In this document: one piece after another, positions 43,552-51,982 of the stretch
Position numbering within the stretch: position 1 is the stretch's first letter
How the letters are laid out: every line of letters starts with the position of its first letter
Source of the DNA: Streptomyces sp. V3I8
Lineage (GTDB): Bacteria > Actinomycetota > Actinomycetes > Streptomycetales > Streptomycetaceae
Assembly: GCF_030817535.1 (NCBI RefSeq)
Contig: NZ_JAUSZL010000002.1
Location: 2,480,001 to 2,544,000, forward strand
DNA length: 64,000 nt
Reading direction: 5' to 3'
Program-made: the position numbers and the translations under genes
The notes under the pieces: model-generated
What the model was told of the DNA's origin: nothing
What the model saw: the letters and a program-made list of their open reading frames with translations, nothing else
The model's database searches: none

Positions 43552-44097
43552 TCAAAACCCCCCGTTCTGTTCCGTATCCTGTGTCCGCTCATTCCCAGGG
43601 TGTTCGCCCACAAGCCGCTCCAGAAGCAGTGCGAGCACGCTCCGTACACTCTCCATACGGATTTCCGTCCGGGAGCCGTTCAACCGCAGCGCCGCCACTT
43701 TCCCGCCAAGAGCGCTTGCGTCCGTCGCCGCGCGGGGCCCGTCCACGGCGACGAAAACCGTGCCGACCGACTGCCCGTCCTGGGAATCAGGACCCGCGAC
43801 CCCGGTGGTCGAAATCCCCCAGTCCGCGCCGAGCACCTTGCGTACACCGGCCGCCATCGCTGCCGCGACCTGCGGGTCCACCGCTCCACGCCGCTCCAGC
43901 AGGGCGGCGTCGACACCCAGCACGTCGCGCTTGAGATCGGTGGCGTACGCCGTCACGGAGCCGCGGAAGGCCTTGGAGGCTCCGGGGACCGCCGCCAGCT
44001 CCGCGGCCACCAGACCGCCGGTGAGCGACTCGGCGACCGCAAGGGTCTGCCCCTTCACCGTGAGTAGTCGCAGCACTTCGGCGGCCGTGGACGTCAC
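43552..44097 (-). CDS. cinA: CinA C-terminal-domain protein (NMN amidohydrolase type)
   Basis: A 181-aa protein matching the CinA C-terminal domain: LAVAESLTGGLVAAELAAVPGASKAFRGSVTAYATDLKRDVLGV, GVRKVLGADWGISTTGVAGPD and GTVFVAVDG. The single-domain form (PncC) hydrolyses nicotinamide mononucleotide to nicotinate mononucleotide; the name reflects an older competence/damage link. GTG 44097 overlaps the pgsA stop (GTGA), so it is translated with it. The end, TQDTEQNGGF, is unusually polar. Confidence 0.92.
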   Translation of the reverse strand: MTSTAAEVLRLLTVKGQTLAVAESLTGGLVAAELAAVPGASKAFRGSVTAYATDLKRDVLGVDAALLERRGAVDPQVAAAMAAGVRKVLGADWGISTTGVAGPDSQDGQSVGTVFVAVDGPRAATDASALGGKVAALRLNGSRTEIRMESVRSVLALLLERLVGEHPGNERTQDTEQNGGF

Positions 44098-45059
44098 GCC
44101 TGCGCCTCCCCGGCGGCGGCCCGCCGCGCGGCCAGTCCCTGGCGCCGCAGCACAATGGCCTGTCTTACGTAGTCGGCTCCGGTGACGACGGTCAGGGCGA
44201 CCGCCACGGCCATCACCCAGAACCTCAGGGTCGCCAGCGGCCCCGTCAGCGCCAGGACGTACATCCCGACGGCCACGCCCTGCGTGAGGGTCTTCAGCTT
44301 GCCGCCGCGGCTGGCCGGGATCACGCCGTAGCGGATCACCAGGAAACGCAGCAAGGTGATCCCCAGCTCGCGCCCGAGGATCACCGCGGTCACCCACCAG
44401 GGCAGATCGCCGAGGTAGGAGAGACAGATCAGCGCCGCCCCCATGATCGCCTTGTCGGCGATGGGGTCGGCGATCTTCCCGAAGTCGGTGACGAGGTCGT
44501 ACGTGCGGGCCAGATGCCCGTCGAAGATGTCCGTGATCATGGCGACGGCGAAGGCCGCCCAGGCCCAGGCCCGCCACACGGGGTCGTACCCGCCGTCGGC
44601 CAGCATCAGCGCCACGAACCCCGGCACGAGTACCAGCCGGAGCATGGTGAGCAGATTGGCGACGTTCCACAGGCTGGCCTGGTTGACGGCCGCGGCGCCG
44701 AGCTTCGTACCGCCGAGCGGTGTCTTCGGCGCCTGACCGCCCGAAGCCCCGCCACCTGGAGCCCCGCCACCCGAAGCCCCGCCGCCCGGAGCCTGCACAC
44801 CGGACACCTTGGCACCGGAAGTCCCGGCGCCGGAGGTCACCGCATCCGGGATACCCGTACCAGGAACCCCCGGCGCGGAGGCTCCCGTACCGGCAGGTGC
44901 CGTCTGGGCGGGTCCCGTACCGACGGGCCCTGTACCGACGGGCCCCGTCTGAGTGGATCCGGATCCCGTACCGACCGGTGCCGTGCCGGCAGTTCCGGCG
45001 GTTCCGCGGGGAGAGGGCGCACCGGGGCCGCCCGCCGCGGATGCCGGGACTCCGGTCAT
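44094..45059 (-). CDS. pgsA: CDP-alcohol phosphatidyltransferase (PgsA-type)
   Basis: A 321-aa membrane enzyme that makes phosphatidylglycerophosphate or a related phospholipid from CDP-diacylglycerol. The catalytic D-x2-DG-x2-AR-x8-G-x3-D-x3-D motif is complete in [27 protein letters not shown]. About six TM segments follow [22 protein letters not shown]. The first 115 residues are a Gly/Thr/Pro/Ala low-complexity extension ([24 protein letters not shown]) not required for the fold. The ATG overlaps the rimO stop by 4 nt. Confidence 0.93.
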   Translation of the reverse strand: MTGVPASAAGGPGAPSPRGTAGTAGTAPVGTGSGSTQTGPVGTGPVGTGPAQTAPAGTGASAPGVPGTGIPDAVTSGAGTSGAKVSGVQAPGGGASGGGAPGGGASGGQAPKTPLGGTKLGAAAVNQASLWNVANLLTMLRLVLVPGFVALMLADGGYDPVWRAWAWAAFAVAMITDIFDGHLARTYDLVTDFGKIADPIADKAIMGAALICLSYLGDLPWWVTAVILGRELGITLLRFLVIRYGVIPASRGGKLKTLTQGVAVGMYVLALTGPLATLRFWVMAVAVALTVVTGADYVRQAIVLRRQGLAARRAAAGEAQA

Positions 45060-46537
45060 CTGGCTGCCTCCTCAGTACACACCTGCGAGCCCGGGAGCGG
45101 CTCCGCCACCAGGTCGACACCTTCCGTACCGACCACCTTCGCCTCGACCATACGACCGACGGCCAGTCCTTCGCCGCTCGTGAACAGCACCTGGCCGTCC
45201 GTCTCGGGCGCCTGGTGCGCGGCGCGGCCGTACGCGGCCTCGTCCTCGGCGGCCGAGCCGGTGGACTCGACGAGGACCTGGAGCGTCTCCCCGACGCGCT
45301 CCTCCGCCCGCTGCGAGACCAGCTCCTCGGCGAGCCGGGACACGCGCGCGAGCCGCTCGGCGACGACGTCCTCGTCCAGCTTGTTCTCGTACGTCGCCGC
45401 CTCGGTGCCGTCCTCGTCGGAGTACCCGAAGACGCCGATGGCGTCCAGGCGCGCGGCGGTCAGGAAGCGCTCCAGCTCCGCCAGGTCGTCCGCGCTCTCG
45501 CCGGGGAAGCCGACGATGAAGTTGGACCGGACGCCGGCCTGCGGGGCCTTGGAGCGGATGGTGTCGAGGAGGCCCAGGAACTGGTCGGTGTTCCCGAACC
45601 GCCGCATGGCGCGCAGCACCCCGTGCGCGGAGTGCTGGAAGGACAGGTCGAAGTAGGGGGCGATCTTCGGCGTGGAGGTCAGCACGTCGATGAGTCCGGG
45701 CCGCATCTCGGCGGGCTGCAGGTAGCTGACGCGCACCCGCTCGATCCCGTCGACGTCGGCGAGCTCGGGCAGCAGCGTCTCCAGGAGGCGGATGTCGCCG
45801 AGGTCCTTGCCGTACGAGGTGTTGTTCTCGGAGACCAGCATGATCTCCTTCACGCCCTGCTCGGCGAGCCAGCGCGTCTCCCCCAGTACGTCACTGGGGC
45901 GCCGCGAGATGAAGGAGCCGCGGAAGGACGGGATGGCGCAGAAGGAGCAGCGCCGGTCGCAGCCGGAGGCGAGCTTCACCGAGGCGACCGGGGAGCCGTC
46001 CAGGCGCCGGCGCAGGGGCGCGCGGGGGCCCGAGTCCGGAGCGAGTCCTTCGGGGAGGTCGACGGGGCCGTGTCCCGGAAGGGCGACCTCCGCGCCGGCG
46101 TCCTGCCGCTCGGCGGGGCTGATCGGCAGCAGCTTGCGCCGGTCGCGCGGGGTGTGGGCGGCGTGGATGCCGCCGTTCAGGATGGTCTGGAGCCGGTCGG
46201 AGATGTCGGCGTAGTCGTCGAAGCCGAGCACGCCGTCGGCCTCGGGCAGCGCCTCGGCCAGTTCCTTGCCGTAGCGCTCGGCCATGCAGCCGACGGCGAC
46301 GACCGCCTGGGTTCTGCCGTGTCCCTTGAGGTCGTTGGCCTCCAGGAGGGCGTCGACGGAGTCCTTCTTGGCGGCCTCGACGAAGCCACAGGTGTTGACG
46401 ACGGCGACGTCCGCGTCCTCGGCGTCCTCCACGAGGTGCCAGCCGTCCGCCTCCAAGCGGCCTGCGAGCTCCTCCGAGTCCACCTCGTTACGGGCGCAGC
46501 CAAGAGTGACGAGTGCGACGGTACGGCGTTCAGGCAT
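45056..46537 (-). CDS. rimO: Ribosomal protein S12 methylthiotransferase
   Basis: A 493-aa radical-SAM enzyme that methylthiolates an Asp of S12. The N-terminal MTTase domain ([37 protein letters not shown]) is followed by the SAM cluster CDRRCSFC ([20 protein letters not shown]) and the conserved [13 protein letters not shown] in place of MiaB's GQNV. A TRAM domain lies at the end. About 30 extra residues ([19 protein letters not shown]) form a linker before the SAM domain. ATG 46537 gives the family N-terminus; the Shine-Dalgarno is weak (GAG). Confidence 0.95.
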   Translation of the reverse strand: MPERRTVALVTLGCARNEVDSEELAGRLEADGWHLVEDAEDADVAVVNTCGFVEAAKKDSVDALLEANDLKGHGRTQAVVAVGCMAERYGKELAEALPEADGVLGFDDYADISDRLQTILNGGIHAAHTPRDRRKLLPISPAERQDAGAEVALPGHGPVDLPEGLAPDSGPRAPLRRRLDGSPVASVKLASGCDRRCSFCAIPSFRGSFISRRPSDVLGETRWLAEQGVKEIMLVSENNTSYGKDLGDIRLLETLLPELADVDGIERVRVSYLQPAEMRPGLIDVLTSTPKIAPYFDLSFQHSAHGVLRAMRRFGNTDQFLGLLDTIRSKAPQAGVRSNFIVGFPGESADDLAELERFLTAARLDAIGVFGYSDEDGTEAATYENKLDEDVVAERLARVSRLAEELVSQRAEERVGETLQVLVESTGSAAEDEAAYGRAAHQAPETDGQVLFTSGEGLAVGRMVEAKVVGTEGVDLVAEPLPGSQVCTEEAAR

Positions 46538-46643
46538 GGGCTCAAGACTACTTCGTCCCGGTGACGGCCCACGTCGACGGGGTTGGCCGATCACGGCCAA
46601 CCCCGTCCGCGGGTGCCCGGGAGACCGGGCGGAGGTGTGCACG

Positions 46644-46671
46644 CGCTGTGCCGGCGCGTACCGGCACAGCG
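46644..46671 (-). terminator. Hairpin after the rodZ-like gene
   Basis: An 11-bp stem, CGCTGTGCCGG (46644-46654) and its complement (46661-46671), with a 6-nt loop, 8 nt beyond the rodZ-like stop. A second inverted repeat (GGTTGGCC/GGCCAACC) lies at about 46579-46600, closer to rimO. Either could separate the two genes' transcription. Confidence 0.65.
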
Positions 46672-46678
46672 GTTCGGC

Positions 46679-47536
46679 TCAGCCGACCTCGGGGTCGCCC
46701 TTCGTGTACGAGAGGCGCTCCACCTGGCCCGACTGGAACTCGTCGTCGATCTTCTTGCCGTTCACGTACAGCTGGATGGCGCCCGCGTCGCCGAGGACGA
46801 GGTCGACCTTCTCCTTGTCCTGGAAGGTCTTGGAGTCGCCCTGTTCGAGCAGGCCGTCGAAGAGCAGCCGGCCGTTGTGGTCCTTGGCCGAGATCCAGCT
46901 GCGGCCGTCGGGGGCGCTGACCTGGACGGTGACCTTGTCCTGCGGGGCGGCCGCGATGGCGCTCTCGGAGGGGGCGGACTTCGGGGTGCCGGACGCGGCC
47001 GGCGCCGGCTCGGTCTTGGCGGGCTTGCCGGCGCTGGGCGTGGAGCCCTCGGCGACCTGCGTCGTCGAGGCGTCGTCGTCGCCACCGCTGAACAGGGTGA
47101 ATCCGACGAAGCCGATCACGGCGACGATGGCCGCGACCATGGCCGCGGTCCAGTTGGGGCCCCGGCGCTCGGGACGGATCCGCTCCGCCTCGAACATGGG
47201 AGCGGCGGGGGTGGGCGCCGGCCGGCCGCCGTGCGCGGCGTCATAGCTCGCGAGCAGCGGAACCGGGTCGAGGCCGACGGCGCGGGCGAGCGTCTTGATG
47301 TGACCGCGCGCGTAGACGTCGCCGCCGCAGGGGCCGAAGTCGTCCTCTTCGATCGCGCGCACGATGGCGATACGGACCCGCGTGGCGTTACTGACGTCGT
47401 CGACGGTCAGCCCCGCCGCGATGCGCGCCTGTCGCAGGGCGTGCCCGACCGAAGGCAGATCGTCCTCCACGGAGGGACGCTCGTCCTGAGGGGTGTGGTC
47501 GTCGGAGGTGTTGTCGTCAGGGGAGTTGCCGATGGA
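46679..47536 (-). CDS. RodZ-like HTH membrane protein (DUF4115)
   Basis: A 285-aa protein with an XRE-type HTH (VGHALRQARIAAGLTVDDVSNATRVRIAIVRAIEEDDF, about residues 30-70), one TM (AAMVAAIVAVIGFVGFTLF), a Ser/Ala/Pro/Lys-rich linker, and the DUF4115 domain (TVQVSAPDGRSWISAKD, LFDGLLEQGDSKTF, INLYVNG-like IQLYVNGKKI). In rod-shaped bacteria such proteins link MreB to the wall; in Streptomyces the role is less clear. GTG 47536 follows GAAAGG by 7 nt; an upstream GTG at 47566 is less likely. TAGACT at 47582-47587 on the minus strand is a candidate -10. Confidence 0.85.
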   Translation of the reverse strand, partial: SIGNSPDDNTSDDHTPQDERPSVEDDLPSVGHALRQARIAAGLTVDDVSNATRVRIAIVRAIEEDDFGPCGGDVYARGHIKTLARAVGLDPVPLLASYDAAHGGRPAPTPAAPMFEAERIRPERRGPNWTAAMVAAIVAVIGFVGFTLFSGGDDDASTTQVAEGSTPSAGKPAKTEPAPAASGTPKSAPSESAIAAAPQDKVTVQVSAPDGRSWISAKDHNGRLLFDGLLEQGDSKTFQDKEKVDLVLGDAGAIQLYVNGKKIDDEFQSGQVERLSYTKGDPEVG

Positions 47537-47663
47537 CACGGGGGCGCCTTTCGAGCGTCGAGCCACCTGTGCTGGGGGTTCAGTCTAGGGGGGGTACGAA
47601 AGGGTGGGGCAACCGGGCGGTAGGACTTTGTACGCCATCGGAATGGCCGGTCATCCTGATGAC

Positions 47664-47681
47664 GGGACAGCTGCCTGTCCC
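47664..47681 (-). promoter_or_regulatory. Hairpin between ftsK and the rodZ-like gene
   Basis: GGGACAG-CTGC-CTGTCCC (7-bp stem, 4-nt loop) lies about 111 nt after the ftsK stop. It could be a weak terminator for ftsK. The rest of 47537-47791 holds the rodZ promoter region. Confidence 0.4.
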
Positions 47682-47791
47682 TTCCCTCAACTTGACGTGC
47701 GACGAGGGGAAACAGTTGCTCACCGTTTCCTTACGGGTGAGTCACGTTCGGATCACCCCGATGGCCCGATTCAAACTTCGCGGCCCGCCCT

Positions 47792-50551
47792 CTACGGCTG
47801 GGCCTCCCCGCGGATCACCGCGAGCACGCCGTCCAGCTCGTCGGCCTTCACGAGGACGTCGCGCGCCTTGGACCCCTCACTGGGCCCGACGATGCTGCGG
47901 GACTCCATGAGGTCCATCAGCCGCCCGGCCTTGGCGAAGCCGACGCGCAGTTTGCGCTGGAGCATCGAGGTCGACCCGAACTGCGTGGACACGACGAGTT
48001 CGGCGGCCTGGCACAGCAGGTCGAGGTCGTCGCCGATGTCCTCGTCGATCTCCTTCTTCTGCTTGGTGCCCACGGTGACGTCGTCCCGGAAGACCGGCGC
48101 CATCTGGTCCTTGCAGTGCTGCACCACGGCCGCGACCTCGTCCTCGGTGACGAAGGCGCCCTGCATACGGGTGGGCTTGTTCGCGCCCATCGGCAGGAAG
48201 AGCCCGTCGCCCTTGCCGATCAGCTTCTCGGCGCCGGGCTGGTCGAGGATGACGCGGCTGTCGGCGAGCGAGGAGGTGGCGAAGGCGAGCCGGGACGGCA
48301 CGTTCGCCTTGATCAGGCCGGTGACGACGTCGACGGACGGCCGCTGCGTGGCGAGCACCAGGTGGATGCCGGCCGCGCGCGCGAGCTGCGTGATGCGCAC
48401 GATGGCGTCCTCGACGTCCCTCGGCGCGACCATCATCAGGTCGGCGAGCTCGTCCACGATCACCAGCAGGTACGGGTACGGGGAGAGCTCCCGCTCGCTG
48501 CCCTCGGGCAGCTTGACCTTGCCCTTCCTGATGGCGTCGTTGAAGTCGTCGATGTGCCGGTACCCGAAGGCCGCCAGGTCGTCGTAGCGCAGGTCCATCT
48601 CCCGGACGACCCACTGCAGCGCCTCGGCGGCCCGCTTCGGGTTGGTGATGATGGGCGTGATCAGGTGCGGAATTCCCTCGTACGCGGTCAGCTCGACGCG
48701 CTTGGGGTCGACGAGAACCATGCGTACGTCATCGGGGGTCGCCCGCACCATGACCGACGTGATCAGACAGTTGATGCAGGAGGACTTTCCGGAGCCGGTC
48801 GCTCCGGCCACCAGGACGTGCGGCATCTTCGCGAGGTTGGCCATCACGTAGCCGCCCTCGACGTCCTTGCCGAGCGCCACCAGCATCGGGTGGTCGTCCT
48901 CCGCGGCGGCCGCGAGACGGAGCACGTCACCGAGGTTGACCATCTCGCGGTCGGTGTTGGGGATCTCGATGCCGACCGCGGACTTGCCGGGGATCGGGCT
49001 GATGATCCGCACGTCCGGGCTGGCGACGGCGTACGCGATGTTCTTCGCCAGCGCCGTGATCCGCTCGACCTTCACGGCGGGGCCGAGCTCGACCTCGTAC
49101 CGCGTGACCGTCGGCCCGCGGGTGAAGCCGGTGACGGCCGCGTCGACCTTGAACTCGGTGAAGACGTTGGTGAGCGAGGCGACGATGGCGTCGTTGGCGG
49201 CGCTGCGCGTCTTACCGGGACCGCCGCGCTCCAGCAGGTCGAGCGAGGGCAGCGCGTAGGTGATGTCGCCGGAGAGCTGGAGCTGCTCGGCCCGGGCCGG
49301 GAGGTCCTGGGGCGCGTCGGGAGCGGGTTTGGTCAGGTCGGCGACCTCGGCCTTCAGGGTCTCCTGCCTGGGCCCGGCGCGCCTGCCCCGCGCGGCGGGC
49401 ACCGGTGTCGGCTCCGCGTCGGGGTACGGCGCCGCGCCGTGGCCCGATTCCTCGTGGTCGCCGCGGTCCGTGCCGACGCCCTGCGTCAGGTCGGCCACCA
49501 GCGGCGAGGGCGGCATCCCGTGCATCACGGCGCCGTCCAGCGCCGCGGCGGCGGCCGCGGCCACGTCGACCGCGTCCATGGGCCGGTCCATCTCGGGCTG
49601 CTGCACGGCGGGGCGCCTGCGGCGGCCCCGGCGCCCGGCCAGTGCCTCCTGCTCGGCGTCGTCCGGGTCGTACGCCCCGGGCTCCGCACGGCGCCGCCGG
49701 GAGCCCGCGGGCAGCGCCTCACGCCACTGTTCGTCGTAGCGCTCGTCGTCCTCGCCGACGACGTCGTCGGTCTCGCGCGGCTGCAGGACACCGAGCCGCA
49801 CACCGAGCATCCGCAGCCGGTGCGGAATCGCGTTGACGGGTGTCGCGGTGACCACCAGCAGTCCGAACACCGTGAGCAGCACGAGGAGCGGCACGGCGAG
49901 GACGTCACCCATCGTGTACGTCAGCGGTGTCGCCGCACCCCAGCCGATGAGCCCGCCCGCGTCCCTTATCGGCTGCATGCCGGCGCTGCGCGCGGGCGCC
50001 CCGCAGGCGATGTGGACCTGGCCGAGCACGCCGATGGCGAGCGCGGACAGGCCGATGACGATGCGTCCGTTGGCCTCGGGCTTCTCGGGGTGCCGGATGA
50101 GCCGGGCGGCGACGACCGCCAGCAGGATCGGCACGAGCAGGTCGAGGCGGCCGAAGGCGCCGGTCACGAGCATCTCGACGAGGTCGCCCACGGGGCCGCG
50201 GAGGTTGGACCAGGTTCCGGCGGCGGTGATCAGCACGAGGCCGATCAGCAGCAGGGCGAGACCGTCCTTGCGGTGCGCCGGGTCGAGTCCCCTGGCGCCC
50301 TGCCCTATGCCGCGGAACACGGCGCCGACGGTGTGCGCGACCCCGAGCCACAGGGCGCGCAGGAGCCTGTACACGCCTCCGGTCGGGCTGGGCGCCGGCT
50401 TCGGAGGCGGCGCCTTCCTGACGGCGGCCTTCTTCGCGGGCACCTTTTTGGCGGGAACCTTCTTCGCCGGGGCCCTCTTCGCCACAGCCTTCGTCGGAGC
50501 GACCGCCTTCTTGGGGATCGGCTTCTTGGCTGCGGGCTGACGTGAGGCCAT
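47792..50551 (-). CDS. ftsK: DNA translocase FtsK
   Basis: A 919-aa translocase that clears chromosomes from closing septa. An N-terminal Lys/Ala/Pro-rich segment (KKVPAKKVPAKKAAV) is followed by four or five TM helices (residues 60-250), a Pro/Gly/Arg-rich linker, the RecA-like motor with Walker A GATGSGKSS (about residue 584) and Walker B VIVDELADLMM (about residue 700), and the C-terminal gamma winged helix (QFGSTSMLQRKLRVGFAKAGRLMDLME), which reads DNA polarity. ATG 50551 is preferred; ATG/GTG codons 36 nt upstream remain possible, and no strong Shine-Dalgarno is seen. FtsK in Streptomyces acts in sporulation septation. Confidence 0.95.
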   Translation of the reverse strand: MASRQPAAKKPIPKKAVAPTKAVAKRAPAKKVPAKKVPAKKAAVRKAPPPKPAPSPTGGVYRLLRALWLGVAHTVGAVFRGIGQGARGLDPAHRKDGLALLLIGLVLITAAGTWSNLRGPVGDLVEMLVTGAFGRLDLLVPILLAVVAARLIRHPEKPEANGRIVIGLSALAIGVLGQVHIACGAPARSAGMQPIRDAGGLIGWGAATPLTYTMGDVLAVPLLVLLTVFGLLVVTATPVNAIPHRLRMLGVRLGVLQPRETDDVVGEDDERYDEQWREALPAGSRRRRAEPGAYDPDDAEQEALAGRRGRRRRPAVQQPEMDRPMDAVDVAAAAAAALDGAVMHGMPPSPLVADLTQGVGTDRGDHEESGHGAAPYPDAEPTPVPAARGRRAGPRQETLKAEVADLTKPAPDAPQDLPARAEQLQLSGDITYALPSLDLLERGGPGKTRSAANDAIVASLTNVFTEFKVDAAVTGFTRGPTVTRYEVELGPAVKVERITALAKNIAYAVASPDVRIISPIPGKSAVGIEIPNTDREMVNLGDVLRLAAAAEDDHPMLVALGKDVEGGYVMANLAKMPHVLVAGATGSGKSSCINCLITSVMVRATPDDVRMVLVDPKRVELTAYEGIPHLITPIITNPKRAAEALQWVVREMDLRYDDLAAFGYRHIDDFNDAIRKGKVKLPEGSERELSPYPYLLVIVDELADLMMVAPRDVEDAIVRITQLARAAGIHLVLATQRPSVDVVTGLIKANVPSRLAFATSSLADSRVILDQPGAEKLIGKGDGLFLPMGANKPTRMQGAFVTEDEVAAVVQHCKDQMAPVFRDDVTVGTKQKKEIDEDIGDDLDLLCQAAELVVSTQFGSTSMLQRKLRVGFAKAGRLMDLMESRSIVGPSEGSKARDVLVKADELDGVLAVIRGEAQP

Positions 50552-50977
50552 GGGTGCGAGGTTACCGGTGGAGACCACTGCGGACACGTGTGCCTACTGC
50601 TTCACCCGTTCGTGTCGTCCGTTCCTGGCGCGGAACTGACGCCGCCTCGCCGTGAATCAACCTCCGGAGGCCCGTTGTTGGGCCCGCCGTCCGGCGCACC
50701 GGCGCCCGTGAAGGGCGCGGAGGCCCACTGGACCGACCGCACGGGCCCGCCCCAACCCACAAGCCTCACAAGGGCCCTGTGCCGCCACCGGACCGCTTCA
50801 CGGCCGACGCGGACAACCCGGGCCGACGCGGACACCCCGGACGGCGTGCGCACCGCCGAGCCGACGAGCGCGTCCGGAGCCCGGCCGGAGCACGTCCGGA
50901 TCCGACCGGTGCACATCCGGATCGCGCCCGGAGCACGTCCGGGTCGAAGATCGCGGCCGGGACAGGAGCGCTCGGGC
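50552..50977. repeat. ftsK-osaB intergenic region with four-copy 15-mer repeat
   Basis: No convincing gene is present. A 15-mer CCGG(A/T)GCAC(G/A)TCCGG occurs at 50885-50899, 50906-50920 and 50928-50942, and a looser copy at 50863-50877. Spacing is 21-22 nt, two helical turns. Each copy is itself partly palindromic (CCGGA...TCCGG). The repeats lie just downstream of the osaB stop and 300-390 nt upstream of ftsK. They could bind a protein in a phased array, or be residual repeats. An earlier CGACGCGGACA repetition lies at about 50808-50834. Confidence 0.55.
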
Positions 50978-51667
50978 TCAGCTCTGGGACGGGAGCGAAG
51001 CCGCCCCGTTGCTCCCCGTGCCCGGCTCCAGCGCGTCCAGCGCGCGGCGCAGACCGGTCAGTTTGCGTTCGAGATGGGCCGCGGTCGCCACCGCCGCCGC
51101 GTCCGCCGCGTCGTCGTCCAGCTGCTTGGACAGCGCCTCGGCCTGCTCCTCGACGGCCGCGAGGCGCGCGGACAGTTCGGCGAGCAGTCCGGCCGGTTCC
51201 TTGGTGTCACCGAGGGCCGCCTTGCCGCCGCCGCCCTCCAGCTGGAGACGCAGCAGCGCCGCCTGCTCCCGCAGTTGGCAGTTCTTCATGTACAGCTCGA
51301 CGAAGACCGAGACCTTCGCGCGCAGCACCCACGGATCGAACGGCTTGGAGATGTAGTCCACCGCACCCGCCGCGTATCCCCGGAAGGTGTGGTGCGGACC
51401 GTGGTTGATCGCGGTGAGGAAGATGATCGGGATGTCCCGGGTCCGTTCTCGCCTCTTGATGTGCGCGGCGGTCTCGAAACCGTCCATGCCTGGCATCTGG
51501 ACGTCCAGCAGAATGACCGCGAAGTCGTCCGTGAGCAGTGCTTTGAGCGCTTCCTCCCCGGAAGATGCCCGAACCAGTGTCTGATCGAGCGCAGAGAGGA
51601 TGGCCTCCAGCGCCAGCAGATTCTCCGGCCGGTCATCGACCAGGAGGATCTTGGCCTTCTGCACCAT
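50978..51667 (-). CDS. osaB: Response regulator OsaB
   Basis: A 229-aa response regulator without a DNA-binding domain. The receiver is complete: DD at residues 11-12, phospho-acceptor Asp55 (ILLDVQMPGMDGF), Thr in IFLTAI, and Lys108 (ISKPFD). A coiled-coil-forming region follows (ELSARLAAVEEQAEALSKQLDDDAADAAAV). ATG 51667 has GGAGG at 7 nt. The orthologue is required for osmoadaptation in S. coelicolor (known from the literature, by memory) and is phosphorylated with the kinase OsaA encoded next upstream. The output is presumably through protein contacts. Confidence 0.9.
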   Translation of the reverse strand: MVQKAKILLVDDRPENLLALEAILSALDQTLVRASSGEEALKALLTDDFAVILLDVQMPGMDGFETAAHIKRRERTRDIPIIFLTAINHGPHHTFRGYAAGAVDYISKPFDPWVLRAKVSVFVELYMKNCQLREQAALLRLQLEGGGGKAALGDTKEPAGLLAELSARLAAVEEQAEALSKQLDDDAADAAAVATAAHLERKLTGLRRALDALEPGTGSNGAASLPSQS

Positions 51668-51982
51668 GGCCCGCCCTCCTCGTCCCGGCAGTGCACCGGG
51701 CGCTGCCCCAGGGGACGGCTTCTGAGCGCCGTCCGTCCTTGTGCCGGTCATGGTAGCCGCACCCCGCCCGTCGCCACACCCTGTCACCGCGATGTCACTG
51801 TGCACGTAGCAGAAACGCAGCGGGGGATCAGAAGGTTCCCCGAATCCCGGGTTTCTACACGGCTCCGGGCACGGTCAGTCAGCAACCCGGCACACCGGCC
51901 CGCCGTCCGACCGCCCCGTGCACGCGGCCGTTCACCCGCCACTCCATCATGCTCCGCCGCCCGGCCGGAGCCGGACGTCCGG
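51668..51982. other. osaA-osaB intergenic region
   Basis: These 315 nt contain no credible coding frame except a possible N-terminal extension of osaB (a start at 51751). I see no convincing -10/-35 pair, terminator or repeat, although osaB needs its own promoter here if it is not read through from osaA. Confidence 0.4.

Noticed and set aside
43601..43625. Possible ClgR-box-like TGTTCGCCCACAAGC upstream of clgR
   Set aside because: Lies in the cinA coding end, and the second half does not fit the GTTCGC-N5-GCG pattern with correct spacing.
50602..50916. 104-aa minus-strand frame between ftsK and osaB
   Set aside because: No Shine-Dalgarno, no domain, poor third-position bias. The apparent peptide repeats come from the 15-mer DNA array.
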